A stretch of 64,000 nucleotides of DNA, from NCBI RefSeq assembly GCF_002632585.1, contig NZ_NIBV01000001.1, positions 235,078 to 299,077 of the forward strand. The letters run 5' to 3'. Positions 10,755-21,642 of this stretch are shown here, piece by piece. Numbering within the stretch: position 1 is the stretch's first letter; every line of letters starts with the position of its first letter. The notes under the pieces are model-generated. The model searched no databases. It was not told the DNA's origin and saw nothing but the letters and a program-made list of their open reading frames with translations. Position numbers and translations under genes: made by a program. The DNA comes from Xenorhabdus szentirmaii DSM 16338. Lineage in GTDB: Bacteria > Pseudomonadota > Gammaproteobacteria > Enterobacterales > Enterobacteriaceae.

Positions 10755-10793
10755 AGGTCTATCATCATAAATTCAGATAGTAATGATAGACCT
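10755..10793. terminator. Hairpin between convergent ispH and the desaturase gene
   Basis: AGGTCTATCAT and ATGATAGACCT form a perfect 11-bp stem with a 17-base loop. It lacks a strong T-tract but sits where termination of both converging operons is expected. Confidence 0.5.
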
Positions 10794-10897
10794 CATTATT
10801 CATGCATTGAATGATCACTCTCATTTTTAATAAAAAGTCAGAATCAACATCCATAATTTCATTGTGATTTTTGCAATTGTCATTCCGCACAAATGTT

Positions 10898-12055
10898 TCA
10901 ATTGAGTCTATACTTTAAATTACTAACGGTTACTGGCTCAGCATCGCTTATCATTGTTAGTACATAATCCAGGCCATGGTGAAATCCCCAAAATTCAGTG
11001 TAATCATAGTGGCCTTCTTCCGCTAATTTTGCAGCACTCACTTCCCTTCGTGCAGCGTAATTATACCAATCCTTCACACTACTCATGCGATGGTGCCAAT
11101 CATGACACACCAGTGATCCCTGTACTACCAGCATTCTGATAGGCAAATGATAGAATAAATGCCGGACAGACCACATTATCCATTGAGGCCAACATTTTAC
11201 AGCAAAGCTCCCGGGACAAGGTGAGCCACAGAAACGCGCCAAGGAATTATTGATATGACTATCACGAATAGTTTCTTTTTCTCTGCGTAATAACCAAACA
11301 TGTTCCGTGATTAAATGTAATAACGATGCAATTTGATAAACTATGACATAGGGAATAATAATAAATAAAAAGAAAAGCATTATTCCTATATGCCAAGCCA
11401 GATAACCTAAGGCAAAAAGTTGAATGATCGTCATAAGCAATCTATATTTTGGGACGCCGACTAAATTTGATTTAATCCTGCCCCAAAAATATGACAGATG
11501 AAAATATGGGCTTAGTAATGTCAGGAACAAGTTCAGATAGAGCTGTTTTTTAGATTTTCCGGGTAAAAAACCCAATTTATATATTGCAGCCAGATCCTTG
11601 TCCTCAGTGGTTGAAAAATCTTTGCCGTGATGCTCATAAATATGAAATTGACGGTATGAATCATACGGTTGAGTAATCAATACGGTAGATAAAATTTCAC
11701 ATAATATTTTATTGCCTGTTTGAGTCGAAAGTAAATTACCATGAACGCCTTGATGAACGATTGTCGCAACAACGTATCGGGCACCAGAAGAGGCAAATAA
11801 TACACCTATGGAATAAATGATTATGGAAGAGAACAGTGAAATCTGGCTAGTCACAGCCCAATAAATGAATAGCGTTCCGATTATCATCCAGCTAATTGAC
11901 CAGAAAATCATTTCAATAGAATTTGATTTCCATAATGGCTTTCTATCAGGAATATCCTTTCCCGTTAACCAAGTCCATACACCTTGAAATGGTAAAATTC
12001 TGTATGTATCTCTAATAGTCATGGACTCCTTATAAGTATTATTTCCTGTTTTCAT
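10898..12055 (-). CDS. Fatty-acid-desaturase-like membrane protein
   Basis: A 385-residue membrane protein with the three histidine clusters of di-iron desaturases/hydroxylases: HQGVH (101-105), HIYEHH (138-143) and HDWHH (318-322), plus several hydrophobic spans. It starts 13 bp after the azlD-like stop, so it is cotranscribed with the AzlCD pair. The ATG at 12055 follows a perfect AGGAGG; a second in-frame ATG at 12022 also has an AAGGAG, so two starts are possible. Substrate unknown: the operon partners hint at an amino-acid or acyl-amino-acid substrate, but that is inference. Confidence 0.8.
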   Translation of the reverse strand: MKTGNNTYKESMTIRDTYRILPFQGVWTWLTGKDIPDRKPLWKSNSIEMIFWSISWMIIGTLFIYWAVTSQISLFSSIIIYSIGVLFASSGARYVVATIVHQGVHGNLLSTQTGNKILCEILSTVLITQPYDSYRQFHIYEHHGKDFSTTEDKDLAAIYKLGFLPGKSKKQLYLNLFLTLLSPYFHLSYFWGRIKSNLVGVPKYRLLMTIIQLFALGYLAWHIGIMLFFLFIIIPYVIVYQIASLLHLITEHVWLLRREKETIRDSHINNSLARFCGSPCPGSFAVKCWPQWIMWSVRHLFYHLPIRMLVVQGSLVCHDWHHRMSSVKDWYNYAARREVSAAKLAEEGHYDYTEFWGFHHGLDYVLTMISDAEPVTVSNLKYRLN

Positions 12056-12068
12056 AATTTCCTCCTAT

Positions 12069-12380
12069 CTATAATATAGTGGATAAAATATAAAAAACGA
12101 TTAAACTGACAATAACGCAAATAACAATATTACGAATAAAAAAAGCAAATACAGTAGTGAGCAATGCCCCCAATAAATACGGATTATTGGGTAGCTCTCT
12201 CAATTCCCCTTGTTCCATTAATATAATAGGCCCGCATATTGCAATAAGTAAGCAAGGTGCGGAATATTTAAGTGACTCATTTAATATCTTAGGTAACTTT
12301 ACCGGCATTTTAGGTTCCAAAAAAACATATCGATTAAAAAACACAATACCGGCTAAAACAAAAATCAAAGTCCAGCTCAT
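12069..12380 (-). CDS. AzlD-family branched-chain amino acid transport subunit
   Basis: A 103-residue small membrane protein with three to four hydrophobic spans, typical of AzlD, the partner subunit of AzlC in branched-chain amino acid (or azaleucine) export. Its ATG overlaps the AzlC stop by four bases (ATGA), the classical arrangement of this pair. Starts MSWTLIFVLAGIVFFNRY. Confidence 0.88.
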   Translation of the reverse strand: MSWTLIFVLAGIVFFNRYVFLEPKMPVKLPKILNESLKYSAPCLLIAICGPIILMEQGELRELPNNPYLLGALLTTVFAFFIRNIVICVIVSLIVFYILSTIL

Positions 12381-13111
12381 GTTGACTCCTTGGCTAATCT
12401 GGCTACCAATACAGAGAAAAACATTCCACTTATACCTGAAATAATAACAGCCCCTTCAACATGGAAATAAGATAACAACATGGATAAAAACAATGAAAAC
12501 AAGACCCCAAAAAGCACACTAAGGCTCTTAATCATCGGTACAACAATGGTGATAAAAGTCGCTACAATAGAAAAGTCCAGATGATATTTTGCAAGGTCGG
12601 GAATAGTAGAAGCCATAAAAATCCCCAACAAACTAAACAAATTCCAGCAGATATAAAAACATAATCCCGCGCCAATCAAATAACCGGGCGTTAAAGTATT
12701 TTTATTTTCTTTAGCACAACTGAGAGCAAATAATTCATCTGTTAGCAGAAAGCCTATTGGCAATCGATAACGCACTTTTAATACAGATACATATTCACGT
12801 AAAGTTAACCCATATAGAAAATGTTGCGCAGTGATAAAAAAAACCGAAATAACCAAGGTAAATATACTCGCGCCGGACGCTAATAATCCCAGTGTGACTA
12901 ATTGTGCAGCCCCTGCAAATAAGATGGCAGACATACCAATGCTCTGGCCGATAGTCAGACCGGATTCCACAGCGACAGATCCCGCTAATATTCCCCATGG
13001 AATAACGGATAAGCAGAGTGGTAACATATTATACACACCAGACCAAAACCCTTTCCAAGCAGAAGTGATTGGCTGAGTATCTGTATCAGAACCGAAGAGC
13101 GATTTTTCCAT
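12377..13111 (-). CDS. AzlC-family amino acid exporter subunit
   Basis: A 244-residue inner-membrane protein. The N-terminal block LPLCLSVIPWGILAG and the following FAGAAQLVTLGLL are AzlC signatures, and HFLYGLTLRE matches the family's HxLYG motif. Together with AzlD it forms a YgaZH-type exporter of branched-chain amino acids or analogues. It heads an operon azlC-azlD-desaturase and is preceded by an AraC regulator gene transcribed in the same direction. Confidence 0.9.
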   Translation of the reverse strand: MEKSLFGSDTDTQPITSAWKGFWSGVYNMLPLCLSVIPWGILAGSVAVESGLTIGQSIGMSAILFAGAAQLVTLGLLASGASIFTLVISVFFITAQHFLYGLTLREYVSVLKVRYRLPIGFLLTDELFALSCAKENKNTLTPGYLIGAGLCFYICWNLFSLLGIFMASTIPDLAKYHLDFSIVATFITIVVPMIKSLSVLFGVLFSLFLSMLLSYFHVEGAVIISGISGMFFSVLVARLAKEST

Positions 13112-13257
13112 AATTCAATATACATCAATAAGGTGAGAAGCAATCATTGTGAAATTAGATTACGAATAGACTGTGCCGGAGTATTGGATAAAATTGCGTT
13201 GCAACAGCCTGTTAGTTTATTAATGTATTTGTTTTTTGGAGGTTCAATTTAAATATA

Positions 13258-14103
13258 TTAATGAGATTCTTTTAGAGAGCGTACAAACTTACCCGGCGTA
13301 ATACCTAAGGCATTTTTAAAATGGCGGTTAAAATGGCTTTGATCAGAGAAACCACAACGAAGAGCAACATTCAATATGGAATCCCCCTCTGTTAATAATC
13401 TCCGGGCCATACGTAAACGCGCTAAAATCAGATAAATATGAGGCGTCACACCGATAGCTTTCTTGAATTGCCGTAAAAAATGCCATGGACTTAATTGCAC
13501 CATATCAGCTAACTGATTAAGAGATATGTCATTTTCAGGGTGGGAATCAATATATTCTTTCGTCAGAAATATCTGTTTTTCAGAATCAGACAATGTCTGC
13601 TCGGCAATATAAGTTTGACCATATCGCATCACCAACCATGCAAGTGAAGAAAGCAGCATCGTTTCTTTAAACAATGTATTACCATTCTGCGCCAGCAGAT
13701 TAAACGTCATGCGCAATTGCTCAGATAACCCCGGATCATGTACAACCGCAGACGGAAACCAGGGGATTGAGCCATTTTCATATTGAAAATCCCGGGATAA
13801 CGAACGCAGTAATTCAAGTGATGGGTATATCGCCTGATACGACCAGCCTGTTTGCACAGCAGAAGAGCCAGTATGAATTTCATCTGCGTTGACCAGAATA
13901 ATATCGCCCTTGGGTGCAATATATTCCGTACCTTTCCGGTGAAAACGCTGGGCACCTTCTTCGATCACCCCGATGCAAAAAGTTTCATGCACATGGCGGG
14001 AAAACACTTGATTGCAGTATGTTGCCCTGAGCATTTCCAGCCCATTAAATTCTTTCAGATGAAAAAAATGGGTTTTTTCTTTTACACTTTCTTGTCCAGC
14101 CAT
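13258..14103 (-). CDS. AraC-family transcriptional regulator
   Basis: A 281-residue regulator. The N-terminal cupin-like AraC-binding domain (residues about 15-90) shows HVHETFCIGVIEEG and PKGDIILVNADEIHTG. The C-terminal 100 residues form the double helix-turn-helix (ISLNQLADMVQLSPWHFLRQ and ILNVALRCGFSDQSHFNRHF). This architecture is common beside AzlCD genes, where it is thought to sense an amino acid. It lies 146 bp upstream of azlC. Confidence 0.9.
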   Translation of the reverse strand: MAGQESVKEKTHFFHLKEFNGLEMLRATYCNQVFSRHVHETFCIGVIEEGAQRFHRKGTEYIAPKGDIILVNADEIHTGSSAVQTGWSYQAIYPSLELLRSLSRDFQYENGSIPWFPSAVVHDPGLSEQLRMTFNLLAQNGNTLFKETMLLSSLAWLVMRYGQTYIAEQTLSDSEKQIFLTKEYIDSHPENDISLNQLADMVQLSPWHFLRQFKKAIGVTPHIYLILARLRMARRLLTEGDSILNVALRCGFSDQSHFNRHFKNALGITPGKFVRSLKESH

Positions 14104-15310
<1,207 letters not shown>

Positions 15311-15746
15311 TAAAATAAAAAATCAATCCATTGTTATAAATGAAATTTATATAGATAACCATTAATAACAATGGATACCATTAAAAAACACTTCATATAT
15401 CAAATTAACTACTATTTTTACAGATTCAAAGGGGCTTTTTGTTACCTTATTTTCCATAAGTAAGAAAAAACACCCACTTTTTTCGATTTTAAAGTTTTCT
15501 GTCACATTAATCGATTATCCATACCGACTTTCCTTATTTTTTCCAGCTGCATTGCCTCAATAGAGACTGATCGGTGCATAAAAGTCTATAAAAATGCCAT
15601 TTTTTGTAGACAAGCCCACCTCTCATCATTAGAATGCGCGCAATTTGCCAAAATTTTAACAAAAATCATGATTAATATTGATTTCAACCATTAATCATGA
15701 ATTAATATGCAGTATACACGACTGATTATTCATTTTGGAGGGCGTT
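15311..15746 (+). promoter_or_regulatory. carAB promoter region with ArgR-box-like sites
   Basis: A 436-bp gap. The segment 15690-15706 (ATTAATCATGAATTAAT) fits an ArgR box with one mismatch and corresponds to the E. coli carAB P2 region, where TGAATTAATATGCA is identical. A second, weaker half lies at 15718-15734 (CTGATTATTCAT). This suggests repression of the proximal promoter by ArgR-arginine. The upstream promoter seen in E. coli (pyrimidine control) could not be pinpointed here. Confidence 0.65.
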
Positions 15747-16895
15747 TTGATTAAGTCAGCTATATTGGTTCTGGAAGATGGAACCCAATTTCACGGTCGC
15801 GCCATTGGGGCAGAAGGTGTGGCTGTTGGAGAAGTAGTCTTCAATACCTCAATGACCGGATATCAAGAAATACTTACTGACCCTTCCTATTCCCGCCAAA
15901 TTGTTACTCTTACTTATCCTCATATTGGCAATGTCGGCATCAATGCCGCTGATGAAGAATCCCCCACTATTCAAGCCCAAGGTCTGGTTATTCGTGATTT
16001 ACCTTTAATAACCAGCAACTTCCGCAGTGAAGAAAATCTGTCTGATTACCTGAAACGTCACAATATTGTCGCTATCGCTGACATCGATACACGTAAACTG
16101 ACCCGACTATTAAGAGAAAAAGGGGCTCAGAATGGCTGCATCATCGCGGGTAATGAGGCAGATGCCCAAATTGCATTGGAAAAAGCAAAAGCATTTCCCG
16201 GCTTGAAAGGAATGGATCTGGCAAAAGAAGTGACAACTGAACAACCTTATCAATGGGTTCAGGGCAGCTGGACATTAACTGACGGGCTGCCAGAAGCGAG
16301 TAAAGAAGCAGAACTGCCTTACCACATTGTCGCCTATGATTTTGGGGTTAAACGCAATATCCTGCGCATGCTGGTAGATCGTGGCTGCCGTGTTACCGTC
16401 GTACCGGCAAAAACCGCCGCAGATGAAGTGCTTAAAATGGCACCGGACGGCATCTTCCTGTCCAATGGCCCCGGCGATCCAGAACCCTGTGATTATGCTA
16501 TCGACGCAATCAAAACATTCCTGGGCACTGAAATTCCTGTATTCGGTATCTGCCTTGGGCATCAATTGCTGGCACTGGCCAGTGGTGCAAAAACCGTGAA
16601 AATGAAATTTGGCCATCACGGTGGTAACCATCCGGTGAAAGATCTGGATCGCGATGTTGTCATGATCACCGCACAAAACCACGGCTTTGCTGTTGATGAA
16701 AGCTCACTGCCAGCCAATCTGCGTATCACACATAAATCACTGTTTGATGGCACTTTGCAGGGCATTCACCGTACCGATAAACCTGCCTTCAGTTTCCAGG
16801 GACACCCTGAAGCCAGCCCTGGCCCGCATGAAGCCGCTTCACTGTTCGATCATTTTATCGAATTAATCGAACAATATCGTCAATCCACTAAATAA
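15747..16895 (+). CDS. carA: Carbamoyl-phosphate synthase small subunit (glutaminase)
   Basis: A 382-residue glutamine amidotransferase subunit that feeds ammonia to CarB for arginine and pyrimidine synthesis. The triad nucleophile is in [15 protein letters not shown]; the downstream His and Glu are in [13 protein letters not shown]. The start is TTG at 15747 ([12 protein letters not shown]), preceded by GGAGGG at 15737, exactly as in E. coli, where carA also uses TTG. An in-frame TTG at 15735 lies within the ribosome-binding site and is rejected. carB follows after 17 bp. Confidence 0.96.
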   Translation: MIKSAILVLEDGTQFHGRAIGAEGVAVGEVVFNTSMTGYQEILTDPSYSRQIVTLTYPHIGNVGINAADEESPTIQAQGLVIRDLPLITSNFRSEENLSDYLKRHNIVAIADIDTRKLTRLLREKGAQNGCIIAGNEADAQIALEKAKAFPGLKGMDLAKEVTTEQPYQWVQGSWTLTDGLPEASKEAELPYHIVAYDFGVKRNILRMLVDRGCRVTVVPAKTAADEVLKMAPDGIFLSNGPGDPEPCDYAIDAIKTFLGTEIPVFGICLGHQLLALASGAKTVKMKFGHHGGNHPVKDLDRDVVMITAQNHGFAVDESSLPANLRITHKSLFDGTLQGIHRTDKPAFSFQGHPEASPGPHEAASLFDHFIELIEQYRQSTK

Positions 16896-16912
16896 TCAGG
16901 AGAAGAAGAAAA

Positions 16913-19900
16913 ATGGCAAAACGTACTGATATTAAAAGTATCCTGATCTTAGGTGCTGGCCCGATTGTTATCGGCCAAGCTTGTGAATTCGACTACTCCG
17001 GTGCGCAGGCATGTAAAGCCCTGCGGGAAGAAGGCTATCGCGTCATTCTGGTCAACTCAAACCCAGCAACCATCATGACCGACCCAGAAATGGCAGATGC
17101 AACTTACATCGAGCCAATACATTGGGAAGTTGTACGCAAAATCATCGAAAAAGAGCGTCCGGATGCTATCTTGCCAACAATGGGCGGGCAAACGGCGCTT
17201 AACTGTGCATTGGAATTGGAACGTCAGGGCGTCTTGAACGAATTCGGCGTCACCATGATTGGTGCAACTGCCGACGCGATTGATAAAGCAGAAGATCGCC
17301 AGCGTTTTGACAAGGCGATGAAAAAAATTGGTCTGGATACCGCGCGTTCAGGCATTGCCCATACCATGGAAGAAGCACTGGCTGTTGCTGAAGACGTTGG
17401 CTTCCCTTGTATTATCCGCCCTTCTTTCACCATGGGCGGAACTGGCGGCGGCATCGCTTACAACCGTGAAGAATTTGAAGAAATTTGTGAACGTGGCTTA
17501 GATCTCTCCCCGACCAATGAATTGTTAATCGATGAATCCCTGATTGGCTGGAAAGAGTATGAAATGGAAGTGGTGCGGGATAAAAACGATAACTGCATTA
17601 TCGTCTGCTCCATTGAAAACTTCGACCCGATGGGAATTCATACCGGTGACTCCATCACCGTGGCGCCCGCACAAACCCTGACCGACAAAGAATACCAAAT
17701 CATGCGTAATGCCTCGATGGCAGTATTGCGTGAAATTGGCGTAGAAACCGGGGGATCAAACGTTCAGTTTGCCGTAAACCCGAAAAATGGCCGCCTGATT
17801 GTTATTGAGATGAACCCGCGTGTCTCCCGTTCATCGGCACTGGCTTCCAAAGCAACAGGTTTCCCTATCGCGAAAATTGCAGCAAAACTGGCGGTTGGCT
17901 ATACCCTTGATGAATTGATGAATGACATCACGGGCGGACGCACTCCGGCGTCTTTCGAGCCTTCCATCGATTATGTTGTGACCAAAATCCCCCGCTTCAA
18001 CTTCGAGAAATTCGCTGGCAGCAATGATCGCCTGACAACCCAGATGAAATCGGTGGGTGAAGTGATGGCGATTGGCCGCACCTTCCAGGAATCCTTGCAG
18101 AAAGCACTGCGTGGCCTGGAAGTGGGTGCAACTGGATTTGATCCTAAAACCAGCCTGGATGATCCACAATCCCTGACCAAAATCCGCAGTGAATTGAAGA
18201 GCGCAGGTGCAGATCGAATCTGGTATGTCGCCGATGCTTTCCGTGCGGGCATGTCCGTTGACGGTATCTTTAATCTGACCAACATCGATCGCTGGTTCTT
18301 GGTACAAATTGAAGAACTGATCCGGCTGGAAGAACAGGTTGCAGAACAGGGCGTTAACAGCCTGACCTTTGATTTTCTGCGCCACCTTAAGCGTAAAGGT
18401 TTTGCTGATGCTCGTCTGGCGAAACTTGTGGGTATTTCAGGCAAAGAGATCCGTAAGCTGCGCCACGATTACAATCTGTATCCGGTTTATAAGCGCGTGG
18501 ATACCTGTGCGGCTGAATTTTCTACCGACACGGCTTACATGTACTCCACATACGAAGATGAGTGTGAAGCCAATCCGAACAATAACAAACCGAAAATCAT
18601 GGTATTGGGCGGTGGCCCTAACCGTATCGGGCAAGGCATTGAGTTCGATTATTGCTGTGTACATGCCTCACTGGCCCTGCGTGAAGATGGTTTTGAAACC
18701 ATCATGGTGAACTGCAACCCAGAAACGGTTTCTACCGATTATGATACTTCCGACCGTCTTTATTTTGAGCCAGTCACACTGGAAGACGTGCTGGAAATCG
18801 TGCGTGTTGAACAGCCAAAAGGCGTTATCGTGCAATACGGCGGTCAGACTCCACTGAAACTGGCCCGGGAACTGGAAGCGGCGGGTGTTCCTATTATCGG
18901 TACCAGCCCTGATGCCATTGACCGTGCGGAAGACCGTGAACGTTTCCAGCAAGCCGTTAATCGCCTTGGCCTGAAACAACCGGCAAACGCCACTGTGACC
19001 ACAATCGAACAGGCAGTTGAAAAAGGTAATTTGATCGGTTACCCGCTGGTCGTTCGCCCATCCTATGTACTGGGTGGCCGTGCAATGGAAATCGTGTATG
19101 ACGAAGCTGACCTGCGCCGTTACTTCCAGACTGCGGTTAGCGTATCCAACGATGCGCCAGTCCTGCTGGATCGTTTCCTTGATGATGCAATAGAAGTTGA
19201 CGTCGATGCCATCTGTGATGGTGAACGTGTCTTGATCGGCGGCATCATGGAGCATATCGAACAAGCCGGTGTTCACTCCGGTGACTCAGCCTGTTCTTTA
19301 CCTGCTTATACCCTGAGCAAAGAGATTCAGGATGTCATGCGCCAGCAAGTTGAAAAACTGGCCTTTGAACTGCGTGTCCGTGGTTTGATGAACGTCCAGT
19401 TTGCGGTAAAAAATAACGAAGTTTACCTGATTGAGGTTAACCCTCGTGCAGCGCGTACTGTGCCATTCGTTTCCAAAGCAACCAGTCTGCCATTGGCAAA
19501 AGTGGCTGCACGCGTGATGGCGGGTCAATCCCTGCTTGAGCAAGGGGCGATTAAAGAGATCATTCCACCTTATTACTCTGTAAAAGAAGTGGTCCTGCCA
19601 TTCAACAAATTCCCTGGTGTTGACCCCATTCTGGGGCCTGAAATGCGTTCTACCGGTGAAGTCATGGGCGTTGGCCGTACCTTTGCCGAAGCGTTCTCAA
19701 AAGCCATGCTGGGCAGCAACTCCACCATGCACAAACAGGGCCGGGCACTGCTTTCTGTACGTGAAGAAGATAAAGAACGCGTCGTTGATTTGGCGGCTAA
19801 ATTGCTTAAACAAGGCTTTAAACTGGATGCCACCCACGGTACGGCCGTTGTTCTGGGTGAAGCAGGAATTAACCCGCGTTTGGTCAATAAAGTTCATGAA

Positions 19901-20137
19901 GGTCGCCCTCATATTCAGGATAGAATCAAAAACGGTGAGTATGACTATATTGTCAATACGACTGCCGGTCGTCAGGCGATTGAAGATTCAAAGCTGCTAC
20001 GTCGCAGCGCACTGCAATACAAAGTACATTACGACACAACCCTGAATGGCGGTTTTGCAACCACGATGGCACTCAGTGCAGATCCGACTGAACAAGTTAT
20101 TTCTGTACAGGAAATGCACGCCAAGATCACCAAGTGA
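16913..20137 (+). CDS. carB: Carbamoyl-phosphate synthase large subunit
   Basis: A 1074-residue enzyme (E. coli 1073) built of two homologous ATP-grasp halves, visible as the repeated [20 protein letters not shown] (residue 10 on) and [19 protein letters not shown] (residue about 563 on) biotin-carboxylase-like N-lobes. The first half makes carboxyphosphate and carbamate, the second phosphorylates carbamate; the C-terminal domain binds ornithine and UMP. AGG at 16899-16902 is the ribosome-binding site. Confidence 0.98.
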   Translation: MAKRTDIKSILILGAGPIVIGQACEFDYSGAQACKALREEGYRVILVNSNPATIMTDPEMADATYIEPIHWEVVRKIIEKERPDAILPTMGGQTALNCALELERQGVLNEFGVTMIGATADAIDKAEDRQRFDKAMKKIGLDTARSGIAHTMEEALAVAEDVGFPCIIRPSFTMGGTGGGIAYNREEFEEICERGLDLSPTNELLIDESLIGWKEYEMEVVRDKNDNCIIVCSIENFDPMGIHTGDSITVAPAQTLTDKEYQIMRNASMAVLREIGVETGGSNVQFAVNPKNGRLIVIEMNPRVSRSSALASKATGFPIAKIAAKLAVGYTLDELMNDITGGRTPASFEPSIDYVVTKIPRFNFEKFAGSNDRLTTQMKSVGEVMAIGRTFQESLQKALRGLEVGATGFDPKTSLDDPQSLTKIRSELKSAGADRIWYVADAFRAGMSVDGIFNLTNIDRWFLVQIEELIRLEEQVAEQGVNSLTFDFLRHLKRKGFADARLAKLVGISGKEIRKLRHDYNLYPVYKRVDTCAAEFSTDTAYMYSTYEDECEANPNNNKPKIMVLGGGPNRIGQGIEFDYCCVHASLALREDGFETIMVNCNPETVSTDYDTSDRLYFEPVTLEDVLEIVRVEQPKGVIVQYGGQTPLKLARELEAAGVPIIGTSPDAIDRAEDRERFQQAVNRLGLKQPANATVTTIEQAVEKGNLIGYPLVVRPSYVLGGRAMEIVYDEADLRRYFQTAVSVSNDAPVLLDRFLDDAIEVDVDAICDGERVLIGGIMEHIEQAGVHSGDSACSLPAYTLSKEIQDVMRQQVEKLAFELRVRGLMNVQFAVKNNEVYLIEVNPRAARTVPFVSKATSLPLAKVAARVMAGQSLLEQGAIKEIIPPYYSVKEVVLPFNKFPGVDPILGPEMRSTGEVMGVGRTFAEAFSKAMLGSNSTMHKQGRALLSVREEDKERVVDLAAKLLKQGFKLDATHGTAVVLGEAGINPRLVNKVHEGRPHIQDRIKNGEYDYIVNTTAGRQAIEDSKLLRRSALQYKVHYDTTLNGGFATTMALSADPTEQVISVQEMHAKITK

Positions 20138-20148
20138 ATGAATAAGGT

Positions 20149-20180
20149 GAGAGTTCACCATTATTGACTCTCTCTTTTAA
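20149..20180 (+). terminator. carB terminator
   Basis: GAGAGT and ACTCTC flank a 12-base loop and are followed by TCTTTTAA. It lies 11 bp after the carB stop. Confidence 0.6.
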
Positions 20181-20328
20181 GACATGGCTTCCCCAAAGTT
20201 GGAAATCCAACGAGTAAGGAAGCTATTTTTATTGAGTATTTAGTTTATTAATAACGCTTAACATTGAAGTCTGTAAATAATCAGCAACAATCATAATAGG
20301 TATCTTTAATTATAGGGAGTCAAATACC

Positions 20329-20952
20329 GTGCCAAACGTCATGTTAAAGCGTAAATACTTAACCCACTCAGAAATTGAGGTACTGCTTGAGGAATTGGGA
20401 AAACATCCCCATGCTGACCGTAATATCTGCATGATATTCATGGGATTTATCCATGGATTTCGGGTATCTGAGTTACTTGGATTGAAATTGTCTGATCTCG
20501 ATTTGGAGGGAAAAAAGCTTCGTGTGCAGCGCCTTAAAAATGGTTTTTCCACAACCCACCCGATGGTAGCGCGAGAAATTCAGCTCATACAGAAGTGGCT
20601 TTCTCTGCGAAAACGTTACAAAAACAGTGATGAAAGCGATTGGCTATTTTTGTCACGAACCGGAGCGCGCATGTCGCGCCAGCAATTTTATAAAATCATT
20701 CGCCAGACGAGTTTAAAGGCAAATTTAGCAGTTTGCGCGAATCCGCACATGTTGAGACATTCTTGTGGTTATGCGCTGGCGGATAATGGTGTGGATACCC
20801 GCTTGATTCAAGACTATTTAGGGCATCGGAATATTCGTCACACTGTTCGCTACACCGCAAGTAATGTGGGTCGTTTCAAAACGATATGGCAAGAAAATGG
20901 AAAACGAAAATTGTCAACAATTAGAACCAAACTGTTAACACAGGACGATTAA
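20329..20952 (+). CDS. Tyrosine recombinase of the FimB/FimE/MrpI type
   Basis: A 207-residue compact site-specific recombinase, the size class of fimbrial invertases that lack a large N-terminal arm domain. Catalytic residues visible: Arg45 (GFRVSELL), His140 and Arg143 (HMLRHS), His166 (LGHRNIRHT) and Tyr175 (VRYTASN). It lies beside a 317-bp segment bounded by perfect 27-bp inverted repeats, the left copy of which is inside this gene (codons 195-204). Inversion would therefore replace the last three residues (QDD) with a 26-residue tail. It faces a Mrp-like fimbrial operon tail to tail. Very likely a fimbrial phase switch enzyme. Confidence 0.93.
   Translation: MPNVMLKRKYLTHSEIEVLLEELGKHPHADRNICMIFMGFIHGFRVSELLGLKLSDLDLEGKKLRVQRLKNGFSTTHPMVAREIQLIQKWLSLRKRYKNSDESDWLFLSRTGARMSRQQFYKIIRQTSLKANLAVCANPHMLRHSCGYALADNGVDTRLIQDYLGHRNIRHTVRYTASNVGRFKTIWQENGKRKLSTIRTKLLTQDD
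20913..20939 (+). repeat. Left inverted repeat of the invertible element (27 bp)
   Basis: Starts GTCAACAATTAGAACC and ends CTGTTAAC. It is the exact reverse complement of 21203-21229. The match stops abruptly at both ends. It lies inside the recombinase coding sequence, in codons 195-204. Confidence 0.95.
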
Positions 20953-21154
20953 TCTTAGTTTTGTTATTATTTTGGATTATTATTCCAACATAACAAATAA
21001 CTGTAATTTATAAGGCTTTCGATATCAAACAATGTAAATAATGGTTCAATTTGTCATGAAAGTGGAAGAGCAACAATAGGAAAGGTATGTCATGTGAATG
21101 TGAAAGAGAGGAGATTTTTTTTAGGCGATAATCAAATAGTTACTTTGATTTTTA

Positions 21155-21183
21155 TTGATAAGGTGACAATAAGTGGAGATAAA
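21155..21183 (+). promoter_or_regulatory. Candidate sigma-70 promoter inside the invertible element
   Basis: TTGATA (21155-21160) and GATAAA (21178-21183) are separated by 17 bp. In this orientation it would fire rightward, antisense to the end of the fimbrial operon. In the inverted orientation it would fire leftward, antisense to the recombinase. Confidence 0.45.
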
Positions 21184-21202
21184 AAAGTGGGATAATTTGT
21201 AG

Positions 21203-21229
21203 GTTAACAGTTTGGTTCTAATTGTTGAC
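21203..21229 (-). repeat. Right inverted repeat of the invertible element (27 bp)
   Basis: Starts GTTAACAGTTTGGTTC and is the perfect reverse complement of the left copy at 20913-20939. The gap between the two copies is 263 bp. No third copy was seen, including upstream of the major fimbrial subunit. Confidence 0.95.
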
Positions 21230-21273
21230 CAAATAGGGCTGTTGAAGTCTGTAATTCAATAGATTTTTGTTCT

Positions 21274-21305
21274 AAAAAAGCCATTCCTTATTCAGGAATG
21301 GCTTC
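21274..21305 (-). terminator. Terminator of the fimbrial operon
   Basis: On the minus strand AAGCCATTCC and GGAATGGCTT form a 10-bp stem followed by TTTTTT. On the plus strand the T-tract is missing, so rightward readthrough from the invertible element would be only weakly stopped. Confidence 0.85.
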
Positions 21306-21348
21306 AATACAGATAAACCCAATTTTTGTCATTAAAATCAAACCAATG

Positions 21349-21624
21349 CTATAAACCCAATATTGTTTCCGCCATATAGTCATACTGATTATTCATATGA
21401 ACCTGTGGGGAATCAAAGCAATCTTCCAAAAACCAATTTGCGGGGGTCTTTAAAGCAATAGAAATTGAAACCAAGTGCTCCAAACTAATTTTACTCGAGC
21501 CTCGTTCATAACGTGACAACTGCTGGTGGCTTACTCCGATTCTGTCTGCCAGCTCTGCTGCTGTCACGCCAATCTCTTTTCTTTTCTTTTGAATTCTTTT
21601 TCCTACCAGCATACTGACTTGCAT
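21349..21624 (-). CDS. MrpJ-like XRE/HTH regulator at the end of the fimbrial operon
   Basis: A 91-residue protein with a Cro/CI-type helix-turn-helix at residues about 10-65 (ELADRIGVSHQQLSRYERGSSKI). The SHQQLSRYERG recognition segment and its place as last gene of a fimbrial operon match Proteus MrpJ, which represses flagellar genes when fimbriae are made. It follows the adhesin gene by 18 bp. An effect on motility is inferred from the family. Confidence 0.82.
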   Translation of the reverse strand: MQVSMLVGKRIQKKRKEIGVTAAELADRIGVSHQQLSRYERGSSKISLEHLVSISIALKTPANWFLEDCFDSPQVHMNNQYDYMAETILGL

Positions 21625-21642
21625 GATGCTTTTACTCTCAAT

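Larger units (their letters stand above)
20913..21229. other. Invertible DNA element (phase-variation switch)
   Basis: A 317-bp AT-rich segment bounded by perfect 27-bp inverted repeats next to a tyrosine recombinase gene, a size close to the E. coli fim switch. It contains no gene of its own. A candidate rightward promoter lies inside it. In the orientation given, the recombinase ends 10 bp past the left repeat; in the other orientation its frame would run 81 bases further. That the segment inverts is inferred from structure. Confidence 0.88.
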
